10,987 nucleotides of DNA from an uncultured Pseudomonadota bacterium (GTDB lineage: Bacteria; Pseudomonadota; Gammaproteobacteria; Burkholderiales; Eutrophovitaceae), in NCBI GenBank assembly GCA_913057845.1, contig CAJXPC010000030.1, positions 1-10,987 on the forward strand. The letters are read 5' to 3'. The stretch's first letter is position 1. Each line of letters starts with the position of its first letter. The notes under the pieces were generated by a model. The model was not told the origin of the DNA. It ran no database searches and saw only the letters and a program-made list of their open reading frames with translations. Both the position numbers and the translations under genes were made by a program. This document shows positions 1 through 6,267 of the stretch, piece by piece.

Positions 1-227
1 GTCTTGGGGTCTGAGATGTCACCCTCGAGCCACGAGATCGAGGCTAATTCCTCTTCAGTCATCAGCAAGCTTGGTCGACGCGTGTCTTTTCGTAAATCAA
101 GTGCGACGACACTAACGCCTGCGCGCTGCAGCAGATGTAGAACCCAACTTCCGATGCAGCCCCCGGCGCCTGTTACGACAACTGGTTCGGGGAAGTCGGC
201 TTTATTGACCGGAAATAAATCAATCAT
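1..227 (-). CDS. NAD(P)-dependent epimerase/dehydratase (extended SDR), N-terminal part, cut by the window edge
   Basis: This gene starts at 227 (ATG) and runs off the left edge, so only the first 75 residues are visible. They form the start of a Rossmann fold. After a short lead comes a beta strand and the dinucleotide loop TGAGGCIG at residues 19-26, the GxxGxxG pattern of extended short-chain dehydrogenases. Asp44 closes the second strand (VVALD) at the position that usually reads the ribose hydroxyls of NAD. GDISD at 69-73 matches the conserved GDxxD that contacts the adenine. The family includes sugar-nucleotide epimerases, dehydratases and related reductases; the catalytic YxxxK lies outside the window, so the substrate cannot be given. 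The start is supported by AAGGA about eight bases upstream. The gene lies 33 bp downstream of the sulfurtransferase stop on the same strand, so it is probably its operon partner. The Rossmann call is firm; the exact reaction is unknown. Confidence 0.8.
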   Translation of the reverse strand, partial: MIDLFPVNKADFPEPVVVTGAGGCIGSWVLHLLQRAGVSVVALDLRKDTRRPSLLMTEEELASISWLEGDISDPK

Positions 228-260
228 ATTGTGGTCCTTTTTTAAAATCAAACGAGGGGC

Positions 261-1130
261 TTAAACATCCATCGGTAATGCGTCATCCGCTGCCCATTCT
301 GTGAGTGAGGCATCGTAGACTTTAACATTTTTATGCCCTAGCAAATCTAATGCTAAAGCCACACTTGTTGCGGCAATGCCGCCGCCACAGTATGTGATGA
401 TTTCCTCATTGGATAGTGTGTTTGCAAAGATCATTTTCAGCTCTTCGATAGATTTGAATGTGTTGTCCTCGTTAACGTGCTCAAGGGCGGGGAGATTAAT
501 GCTTTGAGGTATTCTCCCTTTTCGCCCGTAGTGAACACCACCGATCCCTTCATGTTGCTCGCGCCTAAGTGCGTTAATCAGGCACACTGATTGTCCTTGG
601 AGGTGATGTAGTACCGATTCTTTATTTGCAATTAATGACGTATTGGGTTCTCGTAATGAACGGTGGGCTGGAGTTACGGGTTTAGCGTTCCCCGTTTCTA
701 CAGGTTTTTTTTCTGCCCACCATTTTTGAAATCCACCATCCAGGACTGCGACGTTAACGTGACCGAAAACTTTAAGAGTCCACCACAGGCGTGTAGCCCA
801 CCAGTGGTTTGTTGTTGCGTAAGTGACGACCATGGTGTCGTCGCTTACGCCAAAGCGTCCCATTGTCTGCGCAAATACCTCAGCAGTTGGCAGCATGAAA
901 TGAAAGTGCGCATGTGGGGTGGATAGCTCGTGCTCGATATCTATAAATTGAGCTCCTGGGATATGCCCCTTGCGATAGTCGTCGATGGCAGGAACTACGT
1001 CATAAAGAGAGTGATCAGGTTTGGGAGGCAGAAGTGTGGAGCTGTCTATAATTTTTACTTCTGGGTTGTCGAGGTTCTCTGAAAGCCAACCGGTGGAGAC
1101 TAATGGATTTGGCCAAATTTGACTCGTCAT
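261..1130 (-). CDS. Two-domain sulfurtransferase (rhodanese / 3-mercaptopyruvate sulfurtransferase family)
   Basis: The protein has 289 residues, the usual size for tandem-domain thiosulfate or 3-mercaptopyruvate sulfurtransferases. The first rhodanese domain (about 10-140) carries HIPGAQFID at 56-64 and lacks the catalytic cysteine, as is normal. The second (about 165-285) has GRIPQSINLP at 205-214 and the active-site loop CGGGIAAT at 248-255, with Cys248 as the persulfide-forming residue. Such enzymes move a sulfane sulfur from mercaptopyruvate or thiosulfate to thiols or cyanide. The loop resembles the small, uncharged CGSG loop of mercaptopyruvate enzymes more than the CRKG loop of thiosulfate enzymes, so the former substrate is inferred. 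There is no signal peptide, so a cytoplasmic location is likely. The ATG at 1130 is supported by AGGGGA at 1138-1143, seven bases upstream. It is transcribed away from the hydrolase gene and is followed after 33 bp by the epimerase-like gene. Confidence 0.88.
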   Translation of the reverse strand: MTSQIWPNPLVSTGWLSENLDNPEVKIIDSSTLLPPKPDHSLYDVVPAIDDYRKGHIPGAQFIDIEHELSTPHAHFHFMLPTAEVFAQTMGRFGVSDDTMVVTYATTNHWWATRLWWTLKVFGHVNVAVLDGGFQKWWAEKKPVETGNAKPVTPAHRSLREPNTSLIANKESVLHHLQGQSVCLINALRREQHEGIGGVHYGRKGRIPQSINLPALEHVNEDNTFKSIEELKMIFANTLSNEEIITYCGGGIAATSVALALDLLGHKNVKVYDASLTEWAADDALPMDV

Positions 1131-1313
1131 GTGCTTTTCCCCTATGATTTTATTGATATTTTGTTGATTTATTCGTTCTGTATTGAGAAGCGTTAATAGC
1201 TAGTGTAGTCTAACCAGTTCATGTATAAAAATGGTTATTTAACAGTTGGGGTTTGCTTCATGCTCGAGATAGTTAGCCTTAATTATCTGAAATATCGAAC
1301 GGGATATTAGACG

Positions 1314-2162
1314 ATGCTTGGTGATGCGGCGTATCTAGAGACGCTCTATAACAATCGTCAGGCGGTGTCCAACTTCCAAGACTACGTTGACCGTTGGACA
1401 TTTAATTCTTCGGGGATTTGTCGCTCGTTGAAAGATCAGTGTGAGCGAGATGTGCCGTACGGCGATGACTTGTTAGAGACAATGGATATTTATACTCCGG
1501 TGGGTTCACCAAGTGCGATGCTGATGTTTGTTCATGGTGGCTACTGGCGCTCACTAGACAAAAGCCAGCACGCATTCATCGCCAAACCATTTGTCGATCG
1601 TGGTGTCGCTGTCGCGGTTATTAATTACTCTTTATGCCCTAGTGTTTCGATGCAAAAGATTGTGCTTCAGGTGATGGCGGCAGGGGCTTATTTGTATCGA
1701 AATGCGAATGATTTTCGAGTGCCTAAAAAGCGTTTGTTTGTCTCAGGACATTCTGCTGGCGGACATTTAGCCGCGATGGCTTTGAGCTGTGAATGGCCTG
1801 CTTTTTCCAAAGGTTTACCGAAGAATATTTTTCAATCAGGGTTTTCAATCAGCGGGCTCTACGATTTAAGGGTACTGACAAAAATTGCCTCGATCAATAC
1901 GGACTTGCGTATGACCGAAGCGGATGCCGCAATGTTGAGCCCCGCTTTAATGCCGCAGCCTCAGGGGACGCGTTTATCCATTGCGGTTGGAGGGCAAGAG
2001 TTGGGTGGATTCAAAGATCAGCATCGGCTGATCGCTCAGTCGTGGTCGTCAAGTATTGGATTGGATACACCATGCCCAACGGATAATCATTTCAGTATCC
2101 TTGAAACATTTGCAGATCCGAATTCTGAACTATTTGGTGCCGCGATGAAGATGTTTGAATAA
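1314..2162 (+). CDS. Alpha/beta hydrolase of the kynurenine-formamidase (arylformamidase) type
   Basis: The 282-residue protein has the hallmarks of esterase-like alpha/beta hydrolases. HGGYW at 74-78 forms the oxyanion-hole region, GHSAGG at 145-150 is the nucleophile elbow with Ser147, and the C-terminal DNHFSI segment supplies the likely catalytic His259. The N-terminus (LYNNRQAV..., residues 11-18) and the HGGYW motif match the arylformamidase branch, which hydrolyses N-formylkynurenine in tryptophan breakdown. The catalytic acid is less clear: where relatives carry Asp, the segment VGGQELGGF (225-233) offers only Glu229. No other kynurenine-pathway gene is nearby, so the substrate could be another small ester or amide. 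No signal peptide is seen, so it is probably cytoplasmic. The ATG at 1314 fits the family N-terminus, with only a weak GGGA nine bases upstream. The gene is divergent from the sulfurtransferase across 183 bp. Confidence 0.82.
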   Translation: MLGDAAYLETLYNNRQAVSNFQDYVDRWTFNSSGICRSLKDQCERDVPYGDDLLETMDIYTPVGSPSAMLMFVHGGYWRSLDKSQHAFIAKPFVDRGVAVAVINYSLCPSVSMQKIVLQVMAAGAYLYRNANDFRVPKKRLFVSGHSAGGHLAAMALSCEWPAFSKGLPKNIFQSGFSISGLYDLRVLTKIASINTDLRMTEADAAMLSPALMPQPQGTRLSIAVGGQELGGFKDQHRLIAQSWSSSIGLDTPCPTDNHFSILETFADPNSELFGAAMKMFE

Positions 2163-2172
2163 ATGCCGTTAA

Positions 2173-2203
2173 TTGATTGAAGCGCTTTTAATCTACTTAT
2201 AAT
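2173..2203 (+). promoter_or_regulatory. Likely sigma-70-type promoter for the SGNH hydrolase gene
   Basis: A perfect TATAAT lies at 2198-2203, in the 74-bp gap behind the formamidase-like gene. Candidate -35 boxes are TTGATT at 2173-2178 (19-bp spacer) or TTGAAG at 2177-2182 (15-bp spacer); neither spacing is ideal. Transcription would start near 2210, giving a leader of about 27 nt before the TTG start at 2237. Confidence 0.45.
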
Positions 2204-2236
2204 AGATCAAATCACGTGTGCCCACGGTAATTCAGT

Positions 2237-3370
2237 TTGAAGAGCTTCCTAAATAATTGCCTGATTTTTTTAGTCGCGACTTTGCTTTCACTGCTTCTGG
2301 TGGAGCTGGGATCTTGGGTATGGGTTGCAACGGTCCGAGACCATCAACTTTCGCGATGGGAGTTCCGCGCAACGCAGCCACCACCGTATCAAGCTGCGGA
2401 TTATTTCAATACGCAATTTCTTAAAGAGTCTGAGACCTTTGTGAATGGTCGATTGACTCAAATTGTTGAGCTCGATGATTATCAGTCTGATTACTTCAAT
2501 GTTAAAAATGGGTTTCGAGTCACCACCGATGTGCCTCAGGGCATGTCACGTCGTGTTTTGCTGTTCGGTGGGTCAACGCTTTTTGGTCAAGAAGTTCCCG
2601 ATAAGCATACGATAGCGAGCTATTTGCAGCGCATGCTGAATGATTCAGGACGAGCTTGGAAAGTATTCAATTTCGGTTTGCCGGGTATGAATGCCAACCA
2701 ACAAGTTTCAATTTTGAAAACAATTCCTCTACGCAGCACCGACATCATTATCTTTTATCATGGTGTTAACGATATTTACTATGTTGTATTTGGTGGGGCG
2801 GCTGGTGGATGGAAATCTGGCGTTCCGAACTTTCGTCCTATTCAAAAGCTTAGTCCGCTGGCTCAGTGGATGAGTCGATGGCATGAGCGACTTAAGGGCT
2901 ATAGTTTTACTGCTGATGTTGCGCTAGATATTTTTGATCGCTCTACCCCTGCCACGATTACAAATCCAGATACTCTCATTGAAGGAGTCGAATTGGCGGC
3001 AGCGGAGTTTCGTGCTGCGGTTAGTGAAGCCCATGCTATTGCCGTGCATTCGAATGCTGAGTTTGTTCATTATTTGCAACCTACGATTTTTGATGTGCAC
3101 GAGAGGTCAGCATATGAGGTGGGATTGTTGACGCATTATTTGGAAACGCCACCTGGTGTGGATATTGCATTTAAAGAAGGGTATCCAAAGCTTCGCAATG
3201 TAAGTGTTGCATTAGCGGCTGATGGTATTCCTTTCCGTGATATTACTGATGCATTAGATCAGCGTCACACATATGGCGAGATATTTTTGGATTTTTGCCA
3301 TCTGAATCATGTGGGGAATCGTTTGATCGCGGATCGACTATTTGAGGACTTACGTCAAAACTCGAATTGA
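2237..3370 (+). CDS. Membrane-anchored SGNH/GDSL-type hydrolase or acyltransferase-like protein
   Basis: The protein has 377 residues. One N-terminal hydrophobic segment (about 8-32) should act as an uncleaved anchor, placing the rest in the periplasm. The four SGNH blocks are in order: GGST at 111-114 with nucleophile Ser113, NFGLPG at 145-150 with Gly147, HGVND at 175-179 with Asn178, and DFCHLN at 352-357 with Asp352 and His355. This supports an active ester hydrolase or O-acyl-transfer enzyme. Relatives often act on polysaccharides or lipids of the cell envelope, but nothing here shows the substrate. The start is an unusual TTG: an in-frame stop at 2228-2230 leaves no room upstream, and the first internal ATG would remove the membrane anchor. 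No good Shine-Dalgarno is visible. It has a likely promoter of its own and ends at a hairpin shared with the convergent DUF192 gene. Confidence 0.82.
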   Translation: MKSFLNNCLIFLVATLLSLLLVELGSWVWVATVRDHQLSRWEFRATQPPPYQAADYFNTQFLKESETFVNGRLTQIVELDDYQSDYFNVKNGFRVTTDVPQGMSRRVLLFGGSTLFGQEVPDKHTIASYLQRMLNDSGRAWKVFNFGLPGMNANQQVSILKTIPLRSTDIIIFYHGVNDIYYVVFGGAAGGWKSGVPNFRPIQKLSPLAQWMSRWHERLKGYSFTADVALDIFDRSTPATITNPDTLIEGVELAAAEFRAAVSEAHAIAVHSNAEFVHYLQPTIFDVHERSAYEVGLLTHYLETPPGVDIAFKEGYPKLRNVSVALAADGIPFRDITDALDQRHTYGEIFLDFCHLNHVGNRLIADRLFEDLRQNSN

Positions 3371-3403
3371 TTGATATACGCATATTGTGCAACAGATAGA
3401 TTC

Positions 3404-3432
3404 CCTACGGCGACTCAATGAGTCGCCGTAGG
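3404..3432. terminator. 13-bp perfect inverted repeat, probable bidirectional terminator without a T-tract
   Basis: Arms CCTACGGCGACTC (3404-3416) and its exact complement (3420-3432) enclose a 3-base spacer. It sits between the convergent SGNH hydrolase and DUF192 genes, and the DUF192 stop codon (3417-3415) is inside it. Neither side has a run of Ts, so it is not a textbook factor-independent terminator. It could block readthrough between the two genes or protect the 3' ends of the transcripts. Confidence 0.55.
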
Positions 3433-3882
3433 TATGCCCTCGAGTCCGAGAATGAGATCCCCAGTCTTGACAGAATCAGTCAGAGGCGAGTGTTTGCTAA
3501 CTTCTAGAGCAAACTTTGCTGGAGCTGAAGAGGAATAAGATTTAAGGGTGTTTCGTGTCATGTGTTCAATGTTGATGACTCGGCCCTCTTCATTCGCGAA
3601 AACAACGGTCAAGTCAATGGGGGTATTTTTCATCCACATTGAAATTGTTTTTTCCTTTGGAAAAATGAAAACCATTCCACGATCATGTGCTAGAAATTGC
3701 CGCTCCATGAGGCCCTGGGCGCGCGCTTCAGGCGTCTTTGCAATTTCAACTCTAATTTTGATATCGTTTATGGTAATGGGAAATGTAATCAGGGGATCAG
3801 CAGCGCAATTACTGTTGTGCGATGCAATAAATAATATCAAAAAACAGAAAACCTTCCAATTCGATGAAGAGAGTTGAGTCAT
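3415..3882 (-). CDS. Secreted DUF192 family protein
   Basis: The 155-residue protein matches DUF192 throughout. After a signal peptide (hydrophobic core about 11-20, possible cleavage near Ala27-Ala28) come the family hallmarks: TPEARAQGLMER at 50-61, DRGMVFIFP at 67-75, MWMKNTPIDLTVVF at 82-95, then YSSSAPAKFALEV at 116-128 and a final VKTGDLI strand. The length is typical for a family of small, compact, mostly exported proteins whose biochemical role is not established. No lipobox precedes the cysteine at position 26, so a soluble periplasmic form is more likely than a lipoprotein. It is transcribed away from the alcohol-dehydrogenase gene across the 419-bp intergenic stretch. An AGGA sits about 11 bases upstream of the ATG at 3882. 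A weak promoter with TTGAAA (complement of 3926-3931) and TATTAA (complement of 3904-3909), spacer 16, may serve it. Confidence 0.85.
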   Translation of the reverse strand: MTQLSSSNWKVFCFLILFIASHNSNCAADPLITFPITINDIKIRVEIAKTPEARAQGLMERQFLAHDRGMVFIFPKEKTISMWMKNTPIDLTVVFANEEGRVINIEHMTRNTLKSYSSSAPAKFALEVSKHSPLTDSVKTGDLILGLEGIPTATH

Positions 3883-3903
3883 TTTTAATGAATTCCTATG
3901 TGA

Positions 3904-3931
3904 TTAATAAATTCCAACCCTATATTTTCAA
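3904..3931 (-). promoter_or_regulatory. Candidate promoter for the DUF192 gene
   Basis: On the minus strand, TTGAAA (3931-3926) is followed after 16 bp by TATTAA (3909-3904). A 6-bp inverted repeat, AACCCT / AGGGTT at 3916-3921 and 3931-3936, overlaps the -35 region and could be a small operator. The matches are moderate and the leader would be only about 15 nt, so the call is tentative. Confidence 0.3.
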
Positions 3932-4093
3932 GGGTTTAACAACGATTGACGCTGAATGCAGCGCATGGATTGATTAAGGCTTGACTTTCTCAATTCTGCG
4001 AGCCTGTCGAATTACTATTTGTTGCGTAGCACCACCAAGATTTTAATGCTCATTTGCACCCTGCAATTAGTTCCATAATACGGCCAAATCATG

Positions 4094-4122
4094 TTGACAT
4101 AGGCTGCCGGTTCACCTATTTT
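4094..4122 (+). promoter_or_regulatory. Sigma-70-type promoter of the alcohol dehydrogenase
   Basis: A perfect -35 TTGACA (4094-4099) is followed by exactly 17 bp and the -10 TATTTT (4117-4122). Transcription would begin near 4129, leaving a leader of about 170 nt before the ATG at 4302. It is the best promoter match I found in the window and fits the strong expression expected of this enzyme. Confidence 0.6.
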
Positions 4123-4176
4123 TAGAGGGCGAGAAGTTTTAACTGCGGATTTAGTGTTCCTACTAGGTCGGTGGTT

Positions 4177-4229
4177 AGTCTTTAAGTGGTTTGTAAATAG
4201 TTAACTAAAACCAAACTAAAATTTAGACT
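4177..4229 (+). promoter_or_regulatory. Imperfect stem-loop in the dehydrogenase mRNA leader, or operator-like inverted repeat
   Basis: AGTCT (4177-4181) can pair with AGACT (4225-4229). Further in, AGTGGTTT (4185-4192) can pair with AAACC...ACT (4208-4217) with a two-base bulge. The apical loop (4193-4207) contains the palindrome GTTAAC. It could be an RNA structure controlling translation or stability, or a protein-binding DNA repeat. The AT-rich pairing is weak and its function is inferred. Confidence 0.3.
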
Positions 4230-4288
4230 CGACTGCGGCGCACATTTGGATAATCCAAGATCGCGTCAAGGAAGAGTTGTCTCAATTG

Positions 4289-4294
4289 GGAGGT
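4289..4294 (+). promoter_or_regulatory. Strong ribosome binding site that fixes the dehydrogenase start at 4302
   Basis: GGAGGT at 4289-4294 lies seven bases before the ATG at 4302. An in-frame GTG at 4293 overlaps this site and cannot be the start, so the longer reading frame should be trimmed by three codons. Confidence 0.8.
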
Positions 4295-4301
4295 GTATTA
4301 C

Positions 4302-6044
4302 ATGCATAACTTTAAGCGCGTAGCGGTTTCAACAGCCGCACTAGCTCTGTTAGGTGCTTCCAGCATGGCTTCTGCTATTGGTGTGGATAGACTAGAGTCT
4401 ACTCTCTATCCAAACTATGTAACTCAGGACATGTTGACGAACGCTGACGTAGATTCACAAAACTGGTTGCATTACGGGAAAGATTATCAAATGACCCGTT
4501 ACAGCCAACTTTCTCAAGTTAACCGGGATAACGTTAAGTCGCTAACACCGACTTGGAACTTGTCATTCGGTATTCTTGAAGGTCAAGACAGTCAGGCTGT
4601 AGCAGTAAATGGCACCCTGTATGTCACGACTTCATTCAACCGCGTGATGGCTGTTAACGGTACCACTGGTGACATTCTCTGGAAATATGAGCGTGAGCTT
4701 CCAGGCGACGTGTTCCCAAAATTGTGTTGTGACGTAGTGAACCGTGGTGTTGCTGTATATAAAAACAAGGTTTACCTCGCAACTCTAGATGCACACGTTG
4801 TTGCTCTTGATAACCAAACAGGTGAAGTTGTTTGGGACAAGAAAATTGGGGATTACACCTACGCTGAAACATTCACCATCATGCCATTGGCCGTTAACAA
4901 CAAAATTGTTTTCGGTACGGCTGGTGCTGAGTACGGTGTTCGTGGCTGGATAGCTGCAATTGATGCAGATACCGGCGCTCCAGCTTGGAAGACCTACACC
5001 ATACCTGGACCAGGTGAGCCTGGTAACGATACATGGGGTGGTGATTCTTGGAAATACGGCGGTGGATCAACATGGATTACTGGTTCTTATGATAAAGAAA
5101 CCAACCAGCTTTTCTGGCCAACTGGTAACCCAGGTCCTGACTTTGACCGTCACGTACGTCCAGGAGATAATCTCTTCTCAAACTCTACACTTGTAGTTGA
5201 TGCTGACTCTGGAAAAATCGATAGATACTTCCAGTACACTCCAAACGATCCATACGATTATGATGGCGTGAACGAGAATGTTCAGATTGACCTCGGTGGT
5301 AAGAAGCTATTCGTTCACGGAGACAGAAACGGTCACCTTTATGGTATCGATCGTCGAACCACTGTGAAGACTGCTTCAGGTAATGAAATGAAGTGTCTTT
5401 GGGCTACCCCAATGCAAGACGTTAACTGGATTAAAGAGCCAATTAGCCCTGCTAACGGTAACTGCCGACCTGTATTCAACTATCCAGAAATGGACGTTGT
5501 ATATGATCGCGTGACCCAAAACATTTCACCATCACTTGACGGTGGTAAAGAGTGGCACCCACTCTCAGTTAGCCTTCGAACCAAAATGGCTTATGTTCCA
5601 ATTTACAACTTCACCATGGATCTCCAGGCTAAGAAAATGGAGTGGAAGCGTGGCGAGTGGTACTTAGGTGCTAAAGTTATTACGTTCAACGCTGGCGCAG
5701 GCTTGATCAAAGCGTTTGATGTTGCTACCGGTAAGATTGCATGGACCAAGTCACAGAGCTGGCCTGCAACAAGTGGTCTTTTGAGCACAGCTGGTGGACT
5801 AGCATTCTATGGCGATCCAGATGGACGATTCAACGCTGTTAATGACGAGACTGGTGAACACCTCTGGGCATTCAACGTTGGTACCGGTATCCACGGTAAC
5901 CCAACCACTTACACCTCTGAAGGCAAGCAGTATGTTGCTATCGTATACGGTGCTGGTGGTGGTGGTATCTGGCCTCTGTACTACGCAAACTTCCTCAAGA
6001 CACACACCAAAGGTGGTGGCTTGATGGTCTTCTCAGTTAATTAA
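4302..6044 (+). CDS. PQQ-dependent alcohol dehydrogenase, lanthanide type (XoxF/ExaF/PedH-like)
   Basis: This 580-residue exported quinoprotein has a signal peptide (1-25, SMASA end) and an eight-bladed propeller fold. It oxidises primary alcohols in the periplasm and passes electrons to a c-type cytochrome. Visible signatures are the vicinal cysteine pair Cys142-Cys143 in CCDVVNRG, the metal ligand Glu210 in GAEYGVRG, GDSWKYGGGSTW (247-258) of the PQQ pocket, Asn276 in TGNPGP, the catalytic base Asp319 in DYDGVNE, and DRNG at 341-344. Asp321, two residues after the base, is the extra ligand found in lanthanide-using enzymes; calcium enzymes such as MxaF have Ala or another small residue there. 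The C-terminal half (GGKEWHPLSVS at 414-424, YLGAKV at 454-459, GGLMVF at 572-577) looks more like ethanol dehydrogenases (ExaA/PedH) than true XoxF. The substrate range is therefore open. Codons favour AAC, TAC, TTC and GGT, unlike the neighbours, which suggests high expression. A terminator follows directly. Confidence 0.9.
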   Translation: MHNFKRVAVSTAALALLGASSMASAIGVDRLESTLYPNYVTQDMLTNADVDSQNWLHYGKDYQMTRYSQLSQVNRDNVKSLTPTWNLSFGILEGQDSQAVAVNGTLYVTTSFNRVMAVNGTTGDILWKYERELPGDVFPKLCCDVVNRGVAVYKNKVYLATLDAHVVALDNQTGEVVWDKKIGDYTYAETFTIMPLAVNNKIVFGTAGAEYGVRGWIAAIDADTGAPAWKTYTIPGPGEPGNDTWGGDSWKYGGGSTWITGSYDKETNQLFWPTGNPGPDFDRHVRPGDNLFSNSTLVVDADSGKIDRYFQYTPNDPYDYDGVNENVQIDLGGKKLFVHGDRNGHLYGIDRRTTVKTASGNEMKCLWATPMQDVNWIKEPISPANGNCRPVFNYPEMDVVYDRVTQNISPSLDGGKEWHPLSVSLRTKMAYVPIYNFTMDLQAKKMEWKRGEWYLGAKVITFNAGAGLIKAFDVATGKIAWTKSQSWPATSGLLSTAGGLAFYGDPDGRFNAVNDETGEHLWAFNVGTGIHGNPTTYTSEGKQYVAIVYGAGGGGIWPLYYANFLKTHTKGGGLMVFSVN

Positions 6045-6094
6045 TATTGACTTCGTAGACACTGCTACTGAGAAGTAGTTGTAAGAGCTAGGAT

Positions 6095-6127
6095 GAGGGA
6101 GGGCTTTTTAGCCCTCCCTTATTTTTA
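6095..6127 (+). terminator. Factor-independent terminator after the alcohol dehydrogenase
   Basis: A perfect 9-bp GC-rich stem, AGGGAGGGC (6096-6104) with GCCCTCCCT (6111-6119), has a TTTTTA loop and is followed by a T-rich tract. A smaller hairpin, CTACT-GAGA-AGTAG with a GNRA-type loop (6065-6078), lies just upstream and might stabilise the mRNA end. This should uncouple the dehydrogenase from the accessory genes. Confidence 0.85.
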
Positions 6128-6148
6128 TGTAACAGATGCAAAAATGTA

Positions 6149-6170
6149 GTGGTTAATAGGTTTTAACCAC
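6149..6170. repeat. 8-bp perfect inverted repeat upstream of the XoxJ-like gene
   Basis: GTGGTTAA (6149-6156) and TTAACCAC (6163-6170) flank a 6-base spacer. The arms are centred 14 bp apart, a size that suits a dimeric regulator. No T-tract follows, so it is not a terminator. It lies between the dehydrogenase terminator and the next gene, where an operator would be expected. Confidence 0.4.
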
Positions 6171-6195
6171 AAAACGGGGCGGATGATTCCGTCAT

Positions 6196-6222
6196 GTGAA
6201 TTAAGTGAACTGTGTGAACTAA
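6196..6222 (+). repeat. Three contiguous 9-nt direct repeats (GTGAAYTRW-like)
   Basis: GTGAATTAA, GTGAACTGT and GTGAACTAA follow one another without gaps at 6196-6204, 6205-6213 and 6214-6222, upstream of the XoxJ-like start at 6268. They could be regulator half-sites or a chance low-complexity stretch. Confidence 0.45.
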
Positions 6223-6267
6223 GGAGACGTAACGAGATCGAATTAAATCGATTACAGTTTCCGGGAG

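Larger units (their letters stand above)
3883..4301. other. 419-bp non-coding divergent region upstream of the alcohol dehydrogenase
   Basis: I see no convincing reading frame here. The left part holds a tentative DUF192 promoter and a small hairpin (CGCTG / CAGCG around AATG, 3950-3963). The middle holds the dehydrogenase promoter (4094-4122). The right part, about 170 bp, would be the untranslated leader of the dehydrogenase mRNA, with an imperfect stem at 4177-4229 and the ribosome binding site at 4289-4294. Its length suggests that control of the alcohol-oxidation genes is concentrated here. Confidence 0.6.

Noticed and set aside
663..926. Open frame opposite the sulfurtransferase
   Set aside because: It lies wholly antisense to conserved rhodanese sequence and resembles no known protein.
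1211..1237. TAACCA / TGGTTA inverted hexamers as an operator shared with the xox region
   Set aside because: The hexamers are short, AT-rich and also occur inside coding sequence, so a chance match is likely.
3981..4020. Second promoter upstream of the dehydrogenase based on TTGACT
   Set aside because: No -10 box lies at an acceptable distance, and the TTGACA-N17-TATTTT pair downstream is much better.
4302..6044. Calcium-dependent methanol dehydrogenase MxaF
   Set aside because: Asp321 replaces the small residue found at that position in MxaF, and no mxaI small-subunit gene lies nearby.
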